Origin: Elymus sibiricus
Lineage: Eukaryota > Streptophyta > Magnoliopsida > Poales > Poaceae
DNA: 64,000 nt
Assembly (NCBI GenBank): GCA_039707655.1
Contig: CM077672.1
Location: 193,296,037 to 193,360,036, forward strand
Direction of reading: 5' to 3'
The notes beneath the pieces were generated by a model, which was given only the letters and a program-made list of their open reading frames with translations, was not told where the DNA came from and searched no databases. This document shows positions 34,450 through 45,628 of the stretch, one piece after another. Within the stretch, counting starts at the first letter, position 1; every line of letters begins with the position of its first letter. Both the position numbers and the translations under genes were made by a program.

Positions 34450-35223
34450 GTGACGCTTGCCATTGCTCTGCTTCTGGCTGGATCCCTCGCCGTCTTGGGG
34501 AAGGAGGCACTTCCTGATGTCTACGATCCACCTCTACATCTCGTAGCTCATGTATGCCTCCTTGGCCGCGTACACGGCGTGATCTTCATCCATTTTCTCC
34601 ATCTAGGTCGAGTGCCATGCAAGCCTGTTCTTGTTGCAGGCATCCTTCTTGTCTCTGTTGTAGGGGTCAATGATGGTCCGAACGAGGTGAACCAGCGAGT
34701 CCTTCTCCTGCTTCTTGCTGCCCCAGATCTTGTATTAGCCCTGGATGTTGACAAGATTCTGGCAAGTGATGCCCGAATTCTTGAGAACCTTTACATCGTT
34801 GGTGGTGTCCACCGTAGTGAACCTGTAGTCGGTGCTATTGATAAACCTGGTGAAACACTCGCAAGGCCTTGTGGCCAGGCAGTAGTGGTAGACAAGGACG
34901 GGATTGCGCACGCACATCTGGGCGACAGTGAACTTTTGAGCATACTCGGCACGAGCGCGGGTGTACTCGAGGTCAAACCCGACCACTTTGTACTTGTCCG
35001 CAGCAAGCAACAACTCCATAGTGTGGATGGAGTTCACCACCCAGATCGGGTCGTTGGTGTACACCACCGAGAGCTCCGTGAACCTTCTATGGGTGTCCAC
35101 TATGGCACGCATGGTGAACTGCCGCTCATCGTCGGCAACCACTGGGAGCGCCATTGGAGCCGTGCAGGATACCCTCTCTATATTTGTCATCGTGGGTGTG
35201 CTTCTTGCAATATTGGGGCGCAA
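34450..35223 (-). pseudogene. 3'-5' exonuclease-like (DEDD family) ORF, left arm, with stops
   Basis: The main frame (35223-34735) carries YKVVGFDLEYTR, with the D-x-E of exonuclease motif I intact, then TVAQMCV, VLVYHYCLAT and FTTVDTTNDVKVLKNSGI. After a TAA at 34732-34734 the homology continues in frame through WGSKKQEKDSLVHLVRTIID to YAAKEAYMSYEM. It then meets a TAG and ends in a Ser/Lys-rich tail. This looks like plant WRN-type exonuclease-domain proteins. The opposite arm has a homologous ORF. The frame called on the plus strand across this region is its antisense shadow. Confidence 0.65.
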
Positions 35224-35300
35224 TCGAACGGTTGAAGAGAGACAAGGGTTAAATGGCTGCTATAATAAATGGTGGCTGGACGGCCTGTAATCGGCATGTC

Positions 35301-35932
35301 TTGTCACCGCGTTCCCGGCGGAGGATTCCAGTGCACGCTAGAGCACCCCACACATGTTTTGTTTGGCCACGCGTGAACTCGAAGAGGCGCCAATGTATCG
35401 TTGGTGAGCCTTTTCCCGCGCAGGTTACTGCACACAACCGCGCAAGCTTCCCGCCCGGCTCGCTTGGCCATGCGTCGGCTCAAAGTTACACAGACAGGTA
35501 ATGAGGGACACTCGTGTGCGATAATTCTGCGCTCTACAGGGCACACAGTTGAAGAAACCAACTGTGTGCAATAATGTCAAAGATCGCTATCGAGTATGCA
35601 ATATAGATCGTTTGCAATGAGATCGACTGGGGAAACACATGCAAGAATGGTAAATAAAATCAAGTCCATTACATATTAAGGTCTAGATAATAATCGTCCA
35701 TTGCATATTAATAAGGTGAAAATAGTACTACCAATATACGAGTCTCATATGATGCCATTTCAACGATTGTACCACAAATGCCAGAAATATTACAAGGTTC
35801 AGATTCCAGAATTAGAATGCTCAAATTCGAAGATTACAAGGTTCAGATTGATATTAGAAATGAAATTCAGCTTATGCAAAACCTTTGTCATGCAGTTGTA
35901 GATGCCCGCGCTGATTAGCTAAACATGAACAT
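35301..35932. other. CACTA interior, weak TGTGCGAT-type repeats, no gene
   Basis: Scattered GTGTGCGATAA, GTGTGCAATAA and TTTGCAATGAGAT motifs lie at 35510-35620, then AT-rich sequence. No credible coding region. Confidence 0.45.
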
Positions 35933-36593
35933 TGTTAGGACCAAGAGTATATCAACCAAAGGGGGGGGGTGAATGGGAGATTCAAAAATTCTTGCGACTG
36001 TTTTGAATCGAACCCAAACACTGCAGCAGAACAGTCTAGATAGACACCTGAATAGGCAAATAAGTTACTGAGGAACAAATCTATCAAGATAGGAAGCAAT
36101 GATAATCTTCGCATAGTACAAAACATGCTTAATTATCACGATGGTAAAGTAATACATTACAAGTTGTAGCAGCATAAGGGTAAGATAAGCGCAACGAGAT
36201 ATATGCTACTGAAAGAAATATGAAGATGTACCAATGGATATCTAACCTAGCAACAAACAACAAGAAGATCAGGCTCGAAAGATAAAACGATCAAAGGGTA
36301 CAGTCTACAAAGAGCACAAGAAGTAACTGTTGAAGGTAATGTAGATAAATAAAGTGAACCAGTGGTGCTCAATGGCGACAGAGGGATTTGGTAGACCAGT
36401 TCGCCCTTTTGCCAAAGGACTATGTCTGGTTGGAGGGACTTGTGATTGAACACAGGAGCAAAACTCTCTCCGTCCTATTCTCCTTCACCTCGAGGCTGAT
36501 CCGACCCCAGTTGATTTCACTTGTGCACTGGTACAGCGAGCTGCTATACAAACGGTTTTTAACCCCTTTCCGTGACGTAGTTTTAAACCATTG
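35933..36593. other. Unresolved insertion-like segment
   Basis: It begins TGTTAGGACCAAGAG followed by a poly-G stretch (35961-35969), unlike the surrounding repeat style. The CACTA-type GTGTGTGCGAT repeats resume at about 36600. It may be an LTR fragment. No flanking duplication was found and no coding region is visible. Confidence 0.35.
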
Positions 36594-37240
36594 CCTTGCC
36601 TGTGTGTGCGATAGGGGGGGTCTTCCCACATGACCCAGAAACCGTCGGCGATAGGGAGCACGCAAGCATACGTTTCGCAGAACTAAGCGTATGCGATGCC
36701 AGCATCTTTCCCAAAAGCACCGTCCTTGGTACTCGTTTGTGCTCGCATTACCATTGCACTCGATATTCAGTGCTGCAACGTTTGCGATGCTCACCCCATC
36801 ACAAACAGTTCACAATTGTACACCGTATGCGAAGCTTGAATATCCCACACATTTGTATGTACATAAAAGTTTGAGATGTATAAAATGTCCCAAATGATTC
36901 ATCTGTATTACCCGTGTCGGATGAAGGCCTATTGCATGCGTTCTTCTATGAGAAAACATTTATGATGCACACGACATCATAAACAATTCATAATTGCCTA
37001 GCGTGTGTGATAAGGTGACTTTCACAAACATTTATTAAGAAGGAACTGTGTGCGTTGTTGTTGTTGTTGTTGTTGTTAATCTCACATGTTTTTTCTTGTC
37101 TGATCATGTGTGCAGTAGAGTTTCATCGCACACATACTAATCTGAGAAATGTGTCTGATCTTGACGTTTATCACAGACGTTTTGCTTTCGCAAACCATGT
37201 GCAGTGTAATGGCATGCAGATCATAATTTATCCCTAATTT
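36594..37240. repeat. Cluster of CACTA subterminal-like motifs
   Basis: Repeated GTATGCGATG, CACAAACAGTTCA, TGTGTGCGTTG and ATCACAGACG motifs recur in both orientations, with a (GTT)n tract at 37054-37077. This could be the terminus of an older related element or internal amplification of subterminal repeats. Confidence 0.45.
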
Positions 37241-37430
37241 AATCCCTGCATTTAAAATTAATTTTAAATTGAAATAGATTTTCAATATGAAAGTAGGCAA
37301 TCACTTATTCCATATCGAACCATGTTTATTACAAATACAAGTTCAAGGACGAATGATCAATTCGATGCACAGGTACATATGCTGAAGAACTAGAGAAGCA
37401 GCAAGGAAAGAATGATGAACCACGGTTGTA

Positions 37431-38097
37431 CTAAAGACTGTAAAGAGAGAGGTGGAAGACATTCTGGTTGCTGGAGAAGGTGAAGTGGAATGCCCATATT
37501 GTGCCCTCCTCCATGCCTAATGCGCGCACGACTGTAGGCCAACCCCTTGTGATGGCCACCCACCCACCTTTCACTGTCTTCATTAGGACTTCTCGATGCT
37601 CATTGTAGTCTCGATGAAATACTTTAACCTTCATTGCATGTCCACCAATCATGTACTTTGCGAGGTAATCTTGCATAAACTTCTTTGGGAACCACTGCAA
37701 ACGAAAAAGATTCAGACATTGTTGTCTAACAACTCATTATGGGCAGTAAAAAGAGAAGGCTACAGAGTTCGTAGTTACCATCCTACAGCTCACTGTTGTG
37801 TTGGATAGAGCGTAGACAAATAATTTAATTGCCATCGGTCGTATCTTTTTGCTAATAATTCTTATTAGTTTCCTCACTTGATGCTGGTTCATGAATATCT
37901 CATTGCCCCATACACAAAAAGGGTCGATGCGTGGATCTTTGCCTAGGACATATGTACCTACAAGCGACAAGTCAATATTAGAAGCTAAAAAGTGTCCAAC
38001 CATGGATTTGTATGCACTAAATTATGGAACAGAGGCAATATAAGCCGAGGGATGAAACTAACCTCGGTGGAAAATGCTGGCCACTCCCGTTGTTGTC
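37431..38097 (-). CDS. B3 DNA-binding-domain-like gene, three visible exons
   Basis: Exons on the minus strand are 38097-38063, 37957-37779 and 37694-37431, joined by 105-bp and 84-bp introns with GT-AG borders; the frame is kept across both. The last exon has WFPKKFMQDYL, then KGGWVAITRGWPTVVRALGM and GTIWAFHFTFSS, the layout of a plant B3 (REM-like) domain. The middle exon has GTYVLGKDPRIDPFCVWGNE and is not recognised. The 5' end is not found, so it may be partial. It is probably a captured host fragment carried by the composite element; DNA binding is inferred from the fold only. Confidence 0.6.
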
Positions 38098-38535
38098 CTG
38101 CGTAAGTACATGGAAAGGCGTGATAAGTACTACAGGCTTAACATCAACCAAATATAGCCATGGTAAGAAACAACATCTCAAAATGACAGCTTGAATGTGT
38201 TGGTTTCAGCATGATGTTAAATTAGTTAAAAAATGGAAGGGAATGTAAAGTACAACAGGCTTAACAGGGACCAAATATTGTAATTCAAACATGTACTGTT
38301 GAAAATGAATAGAACATAGCTCATGCTTAAACATCACACCGCATAAATGTGTAAAACTGAAATAAAGGGCATGTGTTAACTTCACCAGGCATAACAGGAA
38401 CCAAATATAGCCGTTCAAACTGGTATTGATGAAATCGAACTGCACGGTTCATACTTGCACATAATGAACATCACATTGTGAATAACTGAAATAAACAAGG
38501 CATATATGCTCACTATAACAACCTAATATAGCCAT

Positions 38536-38880
38536 TGAAAACTGGACAGAGGCTCATTGCAACCAACCTAACAAGCAAATACAGATAAACAAGGCACCTG
38601 CTTGAAAACTGGACAAAGGATCACTGCAACCAACCTAGCTAACAAGCAAATACAGATAAACAAGGCATCTGCTTGAAAACTGGACAAAGGCTCACTGCAA
38701 CCAATCTAACAAGCAAATACAGATAAACAAGGCATCTGCTTGAAAACTGGACAAATGCTCACTTCAACCAACCTAACAACCAAATACAGATAAACATGGC
38801 ATCTGCTTGAAAACTGGGCAAATGCTCACTGCAACCAACCTAACAACCAAATACAGATAAACAAGGCATCTACTCACTAT
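38536..38880. repeat. Tandem array, about 68-bp unit, five copies
   Basis: GAAAACTGGACAAAGGCTCA starts units at about 38536, 38603, 38673, 38741 and 38809, followed by CAAATACAGATAAACAAGGC. Copies are highly similar, which suggests recent amplification. Confidence 0.85.
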
Positions 38881-39082
38881 AAACAACCAAATATAGCCAT
38901 TCGTGAAACTGAAGTGGACAATTCATACTTAAACATCAGATAGCCCTATTGAACATTACATTTTTGCATAACTGAAATAATTAAACACGGCACAGTTAAA
39001 ACATCGCATGGCAAAAGCTACTACAACAATGGGTACGAGTTGGCTAGCTAGAAAAAGTAAGATTTGCTTATATGATATTGCC

Positions 39083-39736
39083 TCACTTGTCATGGACGGG
39101 ATCCTTCCACTTGGAAGAGCACAGACCCAGGGTGCGATCCCTGATGTCACAGATGGGCTGTCTCACCTTGGAAGAGCCGTAGTGGGTGCCCTTCGCGTGG
39201 TCGTGGTCGATGAGATCTGACTTGGCAGCTGAGGATCCCAAGCCACTGCCGTAGAACGTGTCCTTCAGAAATGACATAATGGGATCGATGGCGTACAAGG
39301 ATCGCAAATCCTTGACCGCGAGGTGGAGGAGATCAGCGGTGCGGCCTTCGAAGAGATCGACGGCGGTTGAACCAGAGGTGTTGGGGATGGACCACTTAAC
39401 CTGTGACATGGCCCACGTGAAGCCTTCGCAGTCGACGAGCTTGATGTCGAAGCCGGCTGTCCTGAGATTCAGTAATACGTGAGCCCGCTGACGTGAAGCC
39501 TTCGCCATGGCGACGTAGTCAACATCCTCGCTGGCTTCCACAACGAGGTGTTCCTCCGGGATTGACAGGTCAGCACGAACGGTGGCCACCCCGACATTGT
39601 CCGGCGGAGAGGCCATGATAGACCTCCTTTTGGCCGTACGCTCCTCGGGCTCCCTGGGATATGTGGTCGGGCTTAGGCTACGACTCTCTGCAGTAGAGGA
39701 TGTGGATCTGGGGGGGAGGGACACCGCAGGCCTCAT
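39083..39736 (-). CDS. Unknown protein, 217 codons
   Basis: This intact frame opens MRPAVSLPPRSTSST. An internal ATG (MASPPDNVGVATVRAD) may be the true start, because the first 40 residues are low-complexity and basic. Landmarks are VDYVAMAKASRQRAHVLLNL and YAIDPIMSFLKDTFYGSGLG. No family recognised, and no signal peptide or membrane segment. A TAG stands directly before the first ATG, so the Pro-rich frame upstream (40141-39737) is likely leader. It shares orientation with the B3-like gene 1 kb downstream and could be an exon of the same captured locus. Confidence 0.45.
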   Translation of the reverse strand: MRPAVSLPPRSTSSTAESRSLSPTTYPREPEERTAKRRSIMASPPDNVGVATVRADLSIPEEHLVVEASEDVDYVAMAKASRQRAHVLLNLRTAGFDIKLVDCEGFTWAMSQVKWSIPNTSGSTAVDLFEGRTADLLHLAVKDLRSLYAIDPIMSFLKDTFYGSGLGSSAAKSDLIDHDHAKGTHYGSSKVRQPICDIRDRTLGLCSSKWKDPVHDK

Positions 39737-40479
39737 CTAAAAACTAAGGGCCGCGAGGGTATGGGAATCGATGGGTAACCTGAACTTATCTAAGCTAGGA
39801 GGCACGGGCAGACCGGCAGCGGTTGGTGGCGGTGGCGGTGGCTTCGGCGGTGGCGGCGAGCTAGGGTTCGAGCGGGGGGGATGTAGACTGTGGAGGTGGG
39901 GCGGGGTTAGGGCGGGTGGTGTTTGAGGATATGCCACGGCTACAGAAAATTTTAGTAATGGTGGGTGGAGATGGTGGTGGACGAGGGAGGGCGACGGTTC
40001 AAATGCCTCGGCTACTGGAATTTTACTATGAGGTCGGTGGTGGAGGAGTGAGGGCGACGGTTGAAATACCGCGACAACTAAAATTTGGGCAAAGGAAATG
40101 AAGTGGGGCGGGAGCAACCAGATCGCACACGGTCCAAACATAATAATTGTGTATGATAATAAGGAAAAGCCGCGGAACCACCAATTTTTGCATCGCTCAA
40201 GGCGGGTAGCTTTTTTTTGAGATTTCTAGCTAGCTGGTTTATCGCACATGGTTTGTTCTAATTTTCAGACGCATACGTGGAATTCATCCTAAATATCGTG
40301 TACAAATTACCCCTTCACCCTTGCTGGCGCTTGCGAAGTCGTGGCGATTTTACAGGGCACGAGCTTCGCACACGGTTAAGCCAGTGCACCCGTGTCTGTT
40401 GCGCGTACGTTCGCACGCAGTTTTTCATCCGAGGCGTCTGCTATTTTAAATAGCACCATTTGGAAACAAAAAAACGCGA

Positions 40480-41990
40480 GAGAGGATAAGAACACAACCA
40501 CAACAACATGTGGCCCAAATATATATGTATGAAAAGGGTGGTGTGTGATGTTCAAATTCCCAATGCACAACTTTGACGCGCGGGCCCACGGGTGGGCGCG
40601 TTGTTGAAGATCGGGTGAGAGGGGCCAGAAGACAACAACCACCTGGAAGTGGCCAAATATATGTAGGAATAAAGGGTGTGTTGTTTAAATACACAATGCA
40701 CAACTTTGATGTGGCACCTCCCTCGCAAACCGGAAAGCCCCCTTGGATATCTATAATGACGGGTTAAGGTCGTAGCTAGGTGCCTGCCCCACCCCCACTT
40801 CGTGTCGGCGGGACGCATGCACATACTCATACTTTGGTCGGACATGCATGCATGTCACCATGACCTACCATAAGATGGACCAAGTGAATCTATCTTGGCC
40901 AAACAACCACTGTTTGTTGTCGGTCAAAAAGGGATATAATAGACCGCTCGGGCCCATAGATTGGACCATCATCGTAAACCGCACGAGAGGGGCCACAAAA
41001 CTAGCACCACCTGCATGGGGCCCAAATTGATGTACATTGGAAGGGTGATGTGTTTTAAATACCCAATAATGTACAATTTTGATGTGGCGCCTACCTCACA
41101 AAATGGACAACCCCCATGAAAGGTAGGTAGTAATTAAGGACGACATCGACATACATAGGGTGTCGATCCAACCCACCATTTCCAGTGCATGGGTGGGAAT
41201 CCTGAGAACGCATGAGCTCAAACTTTGCTCGAACATGTCACCATGACCCGCGGTAACACAAACCAGGAGGAATCCATTCATGGCCAAACCCCCTCGTTGT
41301 CGGCCAAAGGGATGATATATATATATATATAGACCAGGCCCACAGATAGGCGTGTCGTTGAAAACCGCACATGGGAGACGGGGTCGATCAGAAGACCCTA
41401 TACCCTGCATGCGACCCAAATATATGTATATATGGGTGGTGTGTGATGTGATCAAATCCCTAGTGCACAACTTCGATGGGGCACCAGCTGCATTACAAAC
41501 CGAACACCGTACGCCGAGGAAGCCACGTTACGTATGATGTCGTGGTTCCCCAACTTCGTGCCGATGGGAGTGAATCGAACAAATGTTCCCCAACTAAATT
41601 TGGTCTGACATGTCGTGACCTATACCAAGAGGAACCCGTCATGGTCAAACCCTTCTCGTACATTGTGGGTCAAAGGATAGAACGTGTGAGCCCACAGATC
41701 TCGAACGTTGTGGGTCAAAGGGATAGAACGTCGCGGGCCCACAGATCAATCTTGATCATTCTCCGATTTTTCAAAACAAAAAATAACAAAAAACATCATT
41801 CTCCAAAATATATAGAATGTGGCGGGCCCATAGATCAATCTCGATCATTCTCCAATTTTTCAAAACACAACAAATAACAAAAAAACATCATTCTCCAAAT
41901 TAGAACGTGGCGGGCCCACAGATCAATCTCGGGATCATTCTCTGATTTTTAAAAACAATAAATAACAAAAAACATCATTCTCAGAATTTT
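40480..41990. repeat. Diverged tandem array, about 380-bp unit, ending in about 95-bp repeats
   Basis: Blocks with ACATGTCACCATGACC-type and CAATGCACAACTTTGATG-type sequences recur near 40541, 40675, 41047 and 41439 and near 40836, 41231 and 41604. From 41723 a shorter unit of 90-100 bp (GAACGTGGCGGGCCCACAGA, then ATCATTCTCC) repeats three times. An (AT)n tract lies at about 41315-41330. No coding region. Confidence 0.65.
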
Positions 41991-42000
41991 TAAAACAAGG

Positions 42001-42104
42001 ATCTCAAGGTTTATTTAATCGACATGACAGGTCACTACAGACACATTTAGATGCTAAATGTCTGTAATGACCGTATCATGGCGCTTAAATGAAGCTTGAG
42101 ATAT
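42001..42104. repeat. 104-bp near-complete hairpin
   Basis: Arms of about 50 bases pair almost end to end: ATCTCAAGGTTTATTTAATC at the left end faces GCTTAAATGAAGCTTGAGAT at the right end. GGTCACTACAGACACATTTAG faces CTAAATGTCTGTAATGACC around an ATG loop. It could be a tiny MITE or a microRNA-like precursor. Confidence 0.75.
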
Positions 42105-42108
42105 AGCA

Positions 42109-42173
42109 ACTTCCCACCCGGTCACCCATCCTTAGACTAATCTAGCCCCAAGCCCACTTAACTTGTGCGTTCT
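42109..42173 (-). pseudogene. 5S rRNA-derived fragment with internal promoter boxes
   Basis: On the minus strand AAGTTAAGTGGGCTTGGGG resembles the 5S box A region. GGATGGGTGACCGGGTGGGAAGT resembles box C, about 20 bp further on as in 5S rRNA. The first 50 nt of 5S are absent or unrecognisable and several bases differ. 5S-derived modules are known from plant Cassandra LTRs and SINE3-type elements; which applies here is open. Confidence 0.6.
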
Positions 42174-42478
42174 ATTCGACTAGGCTAGCGGTTGGGAAGC
42201 TGCCCCTTGCTGATAAGAGTTGCCTCCTCGCATTTAAGGCATTTACCGATGGTCACCGTGTGGGACCGACTCCTTACTATCGCACACGTTTGTGCCTTTA
42301 GAAACTATGTGCAATCTTTACATACCGGACCACTTCCATTCAAACTTACATTATTTTTTTACTACTTAAAACTAGCCAGAAGAAGCAAAAGCTTTGCATT
42401 TTCATTAATTAAGAACAAGATAGTTGCCCAATTAATTGTGGAAAACCAGGCGAAAACCGATACAAACAGGGCCTAAAC

Positions 42479-43156
42479 CTACGGGAACTCTTGGCTAAGC
42501 ATGAATTGGTACAGGCCTTCGTCCACGCGTCTGATACGCTCGTGGAACTGCTGTACCACAATATCGATCTCCGCCCAGGATATTTCATCGGCGACGGTCA
42601 ATTCCAAGCCGCGATGAGTATTTTGCTCTGCTTCGTCGTTGGCGGCACCTGGGGGGCTGAGGAGGTCAAAGAGCCAATCGACTAGCCCGTTGGCGTCATG
42701 CCGGCGGATTCTGGCACTGCGAACTTCGTCCGGCGCAATTATGGCGCTGACGGCGTCTGCCAATTCCTGGCGGGGAATCGGGATGCTTACCGGCCCTGGA
42801 AACGGCCTCTCGAGTGGTTGAGTCAACAGGATGCTGACACGGCTCTGCTCAGATAGTGCGGCGCACTGCACCTGATGCGCGGCGGCGTTCTCCCACTCTT
42901 GTGCGGCAATGCTTTGCCACTCTTGCTCTGCTCCTCTCCATGGGAGGTGGCGAACACATGTGTAGACATTGGCCCGCTCAAGCACTGGGGCGCGATGATA
43001 CCGCTCACGCTCGGCGGCGCACTGCTGCTCTTGCTCGGCGGCGCGCTGCCTCTCTTGCTCGACAGCGCACGGCCGTTCTGGCTCTCCGGCCTGCTCCGGC
43101 TCGTTCTCCTCGTCGAGGAGGTTGATGACGGCGGCGGCGCTTCGCCGGATTGGCAT
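42479..43156 (-). CDS. Unknown protein, 225 codons, Glu/Gln/Arg-rich
   Basis: This intact frame starts MPIRRSAAAVINLLDEENEP. An imperfect charged repeat (EQERQRAAEQEQQCAAERER, about residues 30-55) may be a coiled coil. The C-terminal part is globular-looking (GLVDWLFDLLSPPG, then VADEISWAEIDIVVQQFHER). No known domain recognised. It lies between the 5S-like piece and the 500-bp array inside the composite transposon. Confidence 0.45.
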   Translation of the reverse strand: MPIRRSAAAVINLLDEENEPEQAGEPERPCAVEQERQRAAEQEQQCAAERERYHRAPVLERANVYTCVRHLPWRGAEQEWQSIAAQEWENAAAHQVQCAALSEQSRVSILLTQPLERPFPGPVSIPIPRQELADAVSAIIAPDEVRSARIRRHDANGLVDWLFDLLSPPGAANDEAEQNTHRGLELTVADEISWAEIDIVVQQFHERIRRVDEGLYQFMLSQEFP

Positions 43157-43408
43157 GCTTGGAATGGTATACTGCGGTATGGCCGGTGTGTCGCCGCCTA
43201 GCCTCCTATGCCCACTGACACTGGCAGCGGGAAACCAATGGGGGGGAGTGGCGGGAAACCGATTGGGGGAGTGGCGGGAAACGGTAGCGTGTTTGGATAT
43301 ATAACACCATTAATATGGAAAACTTGGGAAAGAAGGAAGTGCGAGCTAGCATGACGCGTGCGCACAGTGCTTACCCACGGGTTGAACAGAACTGCTTTAA
43401 AATATCCA

Positions 43409-45198
43409 GGGTTCGTTTGGCATTTTTTATACATTATAATAGAGTTTTCTAGGCATTTAATGTGCAAAATTTAAATTTGAACTACAAATACATGCTCCAG
43501 TGCACCAAAATGGGTTGAAAAATCATATATGTGTCCTTGGGTCCATGTTTAGGTCCCATGCAAGGAATGGGGATGAATTACAAACATCTCGGCGTCCTGG
43601 CTCGGCCTCAAACATTGAGAATCTTAGTTTTCAAATCCCCATAAATCCAAAACTCACCTGAAATTCATGAAACTTTACATGGTGTCATGACATGGCACAT
43701 ATATGCCATGGTAAAAAACTGACCAATTTGGGGCAAGTTTTGGTACAAGCCTCTTACAAACCGGAGCTTCTCGCAAGAAGCCTCCGATACGAAACATGTC
43801 ACCCTTGTGGGCGAAACGACAATCGCTGCCTCATCTCGCCTTGTATTTTTTTTCTATGGGCAACATAGACCAATAGGAGATTTGTGCTGAAATATGGAAT
43901 TATTCAGGGTTCGTTTGGCCTTTTATATACATTAATTGAGTTTTCTAGGCATTTAATGTCCATAATTCAAATTTGAACTACAATGACATGATACAGTGCA
44001 CCAAAATGGCTTGAAAAACCATACATGTGTCCTTGGGTGCATGTTTGGGTCCCATGCAAGAAATGGGGATGCATTACAAACATCTCGGTGTACTGGCTCG
44101 ACCTCAAACATTGAGAATATCGGTTTTTAAATCCCCGTAAATCCAAAACTCACCCAAACTTCATGAAACCTGGCATCGTGTCATGACATGGCACATATAT
44201 GCCATGGTAAAATTTTTGTCCAATTTGGGGCAAGTTTTGGTATACGCCTCTTACAAACCGGAGCTTCTAGCAAGAAGCCTCGTGGTTCCGATAGGGAACG
44301 TGTCACCCCTGTGGGCGAAACGACAATCGCTGCCTCTTCTCGCCTTGTATTTTTCTTCTACAGGCAAGATAGACCAATAGAAGATTCGCGCTGAAATATT
44401 GAATTATTCAGGGTTCGTCTGGCCTTTTATACATATATTAATTGAGTTTTCTAGGCAGATAATTCAAATTTGAACTACAAGCACATGCTCCAGTGCACCA
44501 AAATGGCTTCAAAAACCATACATGTGTCCTTGGGTGTATGTTTAGGTCCCATGCAAGAAATGGGGATGAATTACAAACATCTCGGCGTACTGGCTCAGCC
44601 TCAAACATTGAGAATATCGGTTTTTAAATCCCCGTAAATCAAAAAATCACCCGAAAATCACAAAACTTGGCATTGTGTCATGACATGTCACATATAAGCC
44701 GTGGTAAATTTTTTGTCCAATTTGGGGCAAGGTTTGGTACAAGCCTCTTACAAACCGGAGCTTCTAGCAAGAAGCCTCGTGGTTCCGATAGGGAACGTGT
44801 CACCCTAGTGGGCGAAACGACAATCGTCGCTGCCTCTTATTGCCTTGTATTTTTTTTTCTACAGGCAACGTAGACCAACAGGAGATTCGCACTGAAATAT
44901 GGAATTATTCACGGTTCGTTTGGCCTTTTTATACATTAATTGCATTTTCTAGGCATTTAATCTCCATAATTCAAATTTGAATTACAAGCACATGCTCTAG
45001 TGCACCAAAATGGCTTCAAATACCATACATGTGTCCTTGGGTGCATGTTTAGGTCCCATGCAAGAAATGGGAATGAATTACAAACATCTCGGCGTCCTGG
45101 CTCGGCTTCAAACATTGAGAATCTCGATTTTTAAATCCCCGTAAATCCAAAACTCACCCAAAATTCATGAAACTTGGCATAGTGTCATTATATGGCAC
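43409..45198. repeat. Satellite-like tandem array, about 500-bp unit, 3.6 copies
   Basis: Units begin at GGTTCGTTTGGC-like sequence at 43409, 43907, 44411 and 44912, giving periods of 498-504 bp. Each contains CATGTGTCCTTGGGT, CATCTCGGCGTCCTGGCTCG and TTACAAACCGGAGCTTCT. Short frames in it are repeat artefacts. Confidence 0.9.
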
Positions 45199-45399
45199 TA
45201 TTTATCGCAAACAGTTGTATTATTTGAACCGTGGGCGTTCCACTAATCATTTACGTGCGGCCACGCGTCCCTCTTTTTATTGGAGAGTACTACCTCGGTC
45301 CCGGTTTATTGGTCCTCTTTGTATTTTGTGAAAAAATTTGACCATACTAAGTGGCGTGCGTGCAACTGTTTGATTAGACGGGTCGAGTGCGAGAAGTCC

Positions 45400-45628
45400 G
45401 CCGCGCGGCTCGACGGGACGCGTGCGAGCAGTCCGCCACGTAGGCTCGATGAGACCCGTGCGAGCTGTCTGCCGCGTAGGCTCACCGGGAAGTGAGCTCT
45501 TTGACCTCCACCCGCCGCCCCGCTCCCAACTTCTCCATTAATGGCGGCCGAGCAGGCTCACCAGGAAGCGAGCTCTTTGACCTCCACCCGCCGCCTCGTT
45601 CCCAACTTCTCCATCAATGGCGGCCAAG
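45400..45628. repeat. Short GC-rich tandem repeats, about 34 bp x3 and about 75 bp x2
   Basis: A CGTGCGAGCAGTCCGCC-type unit repeats before 45480. A unit of about 75 bp with GAGCTCTTTGACCTCCACCC then repeats at about 45480-45554 and 45555-45628. Confidence 0.75.

Larger units (their letters stand above)
33664..35300 (+). repeat. Left inverted arm (pairs with 56690-58285)
   Basis: The terminal 12 bp are identical to the opposite arm. After that, alternating conserved blocks include GACCAAACT, GGCATACAGTTGAT, the exonuclease-like ORF and its upstream sequence. The arms diverge beyond recognition near 35300 and 56690. Confidence 0.7.

Noticed and set aside
34450..35235. 261-codon plus-strand ORF
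   Set aside because: It is the antisense shadow of the exonuclease-like pseudogene, whose motifs are on the minus strand and which has a homologue in the other arm.
39737..40141. Pro/His-rich 134-codon minus-strand ORF
   Set aside because: Low-complexity, made of two internal repeats, and ended by a stop right at the start of the next frame; probably leader or promoter DNA of the 217-codon ORF.
42109..42173. Functional 5S rRNA gene
   Set aside because: Only about the middle 65 nt are recognisable and several conserved bases differ; reported as a 5S-derived fragment instead.
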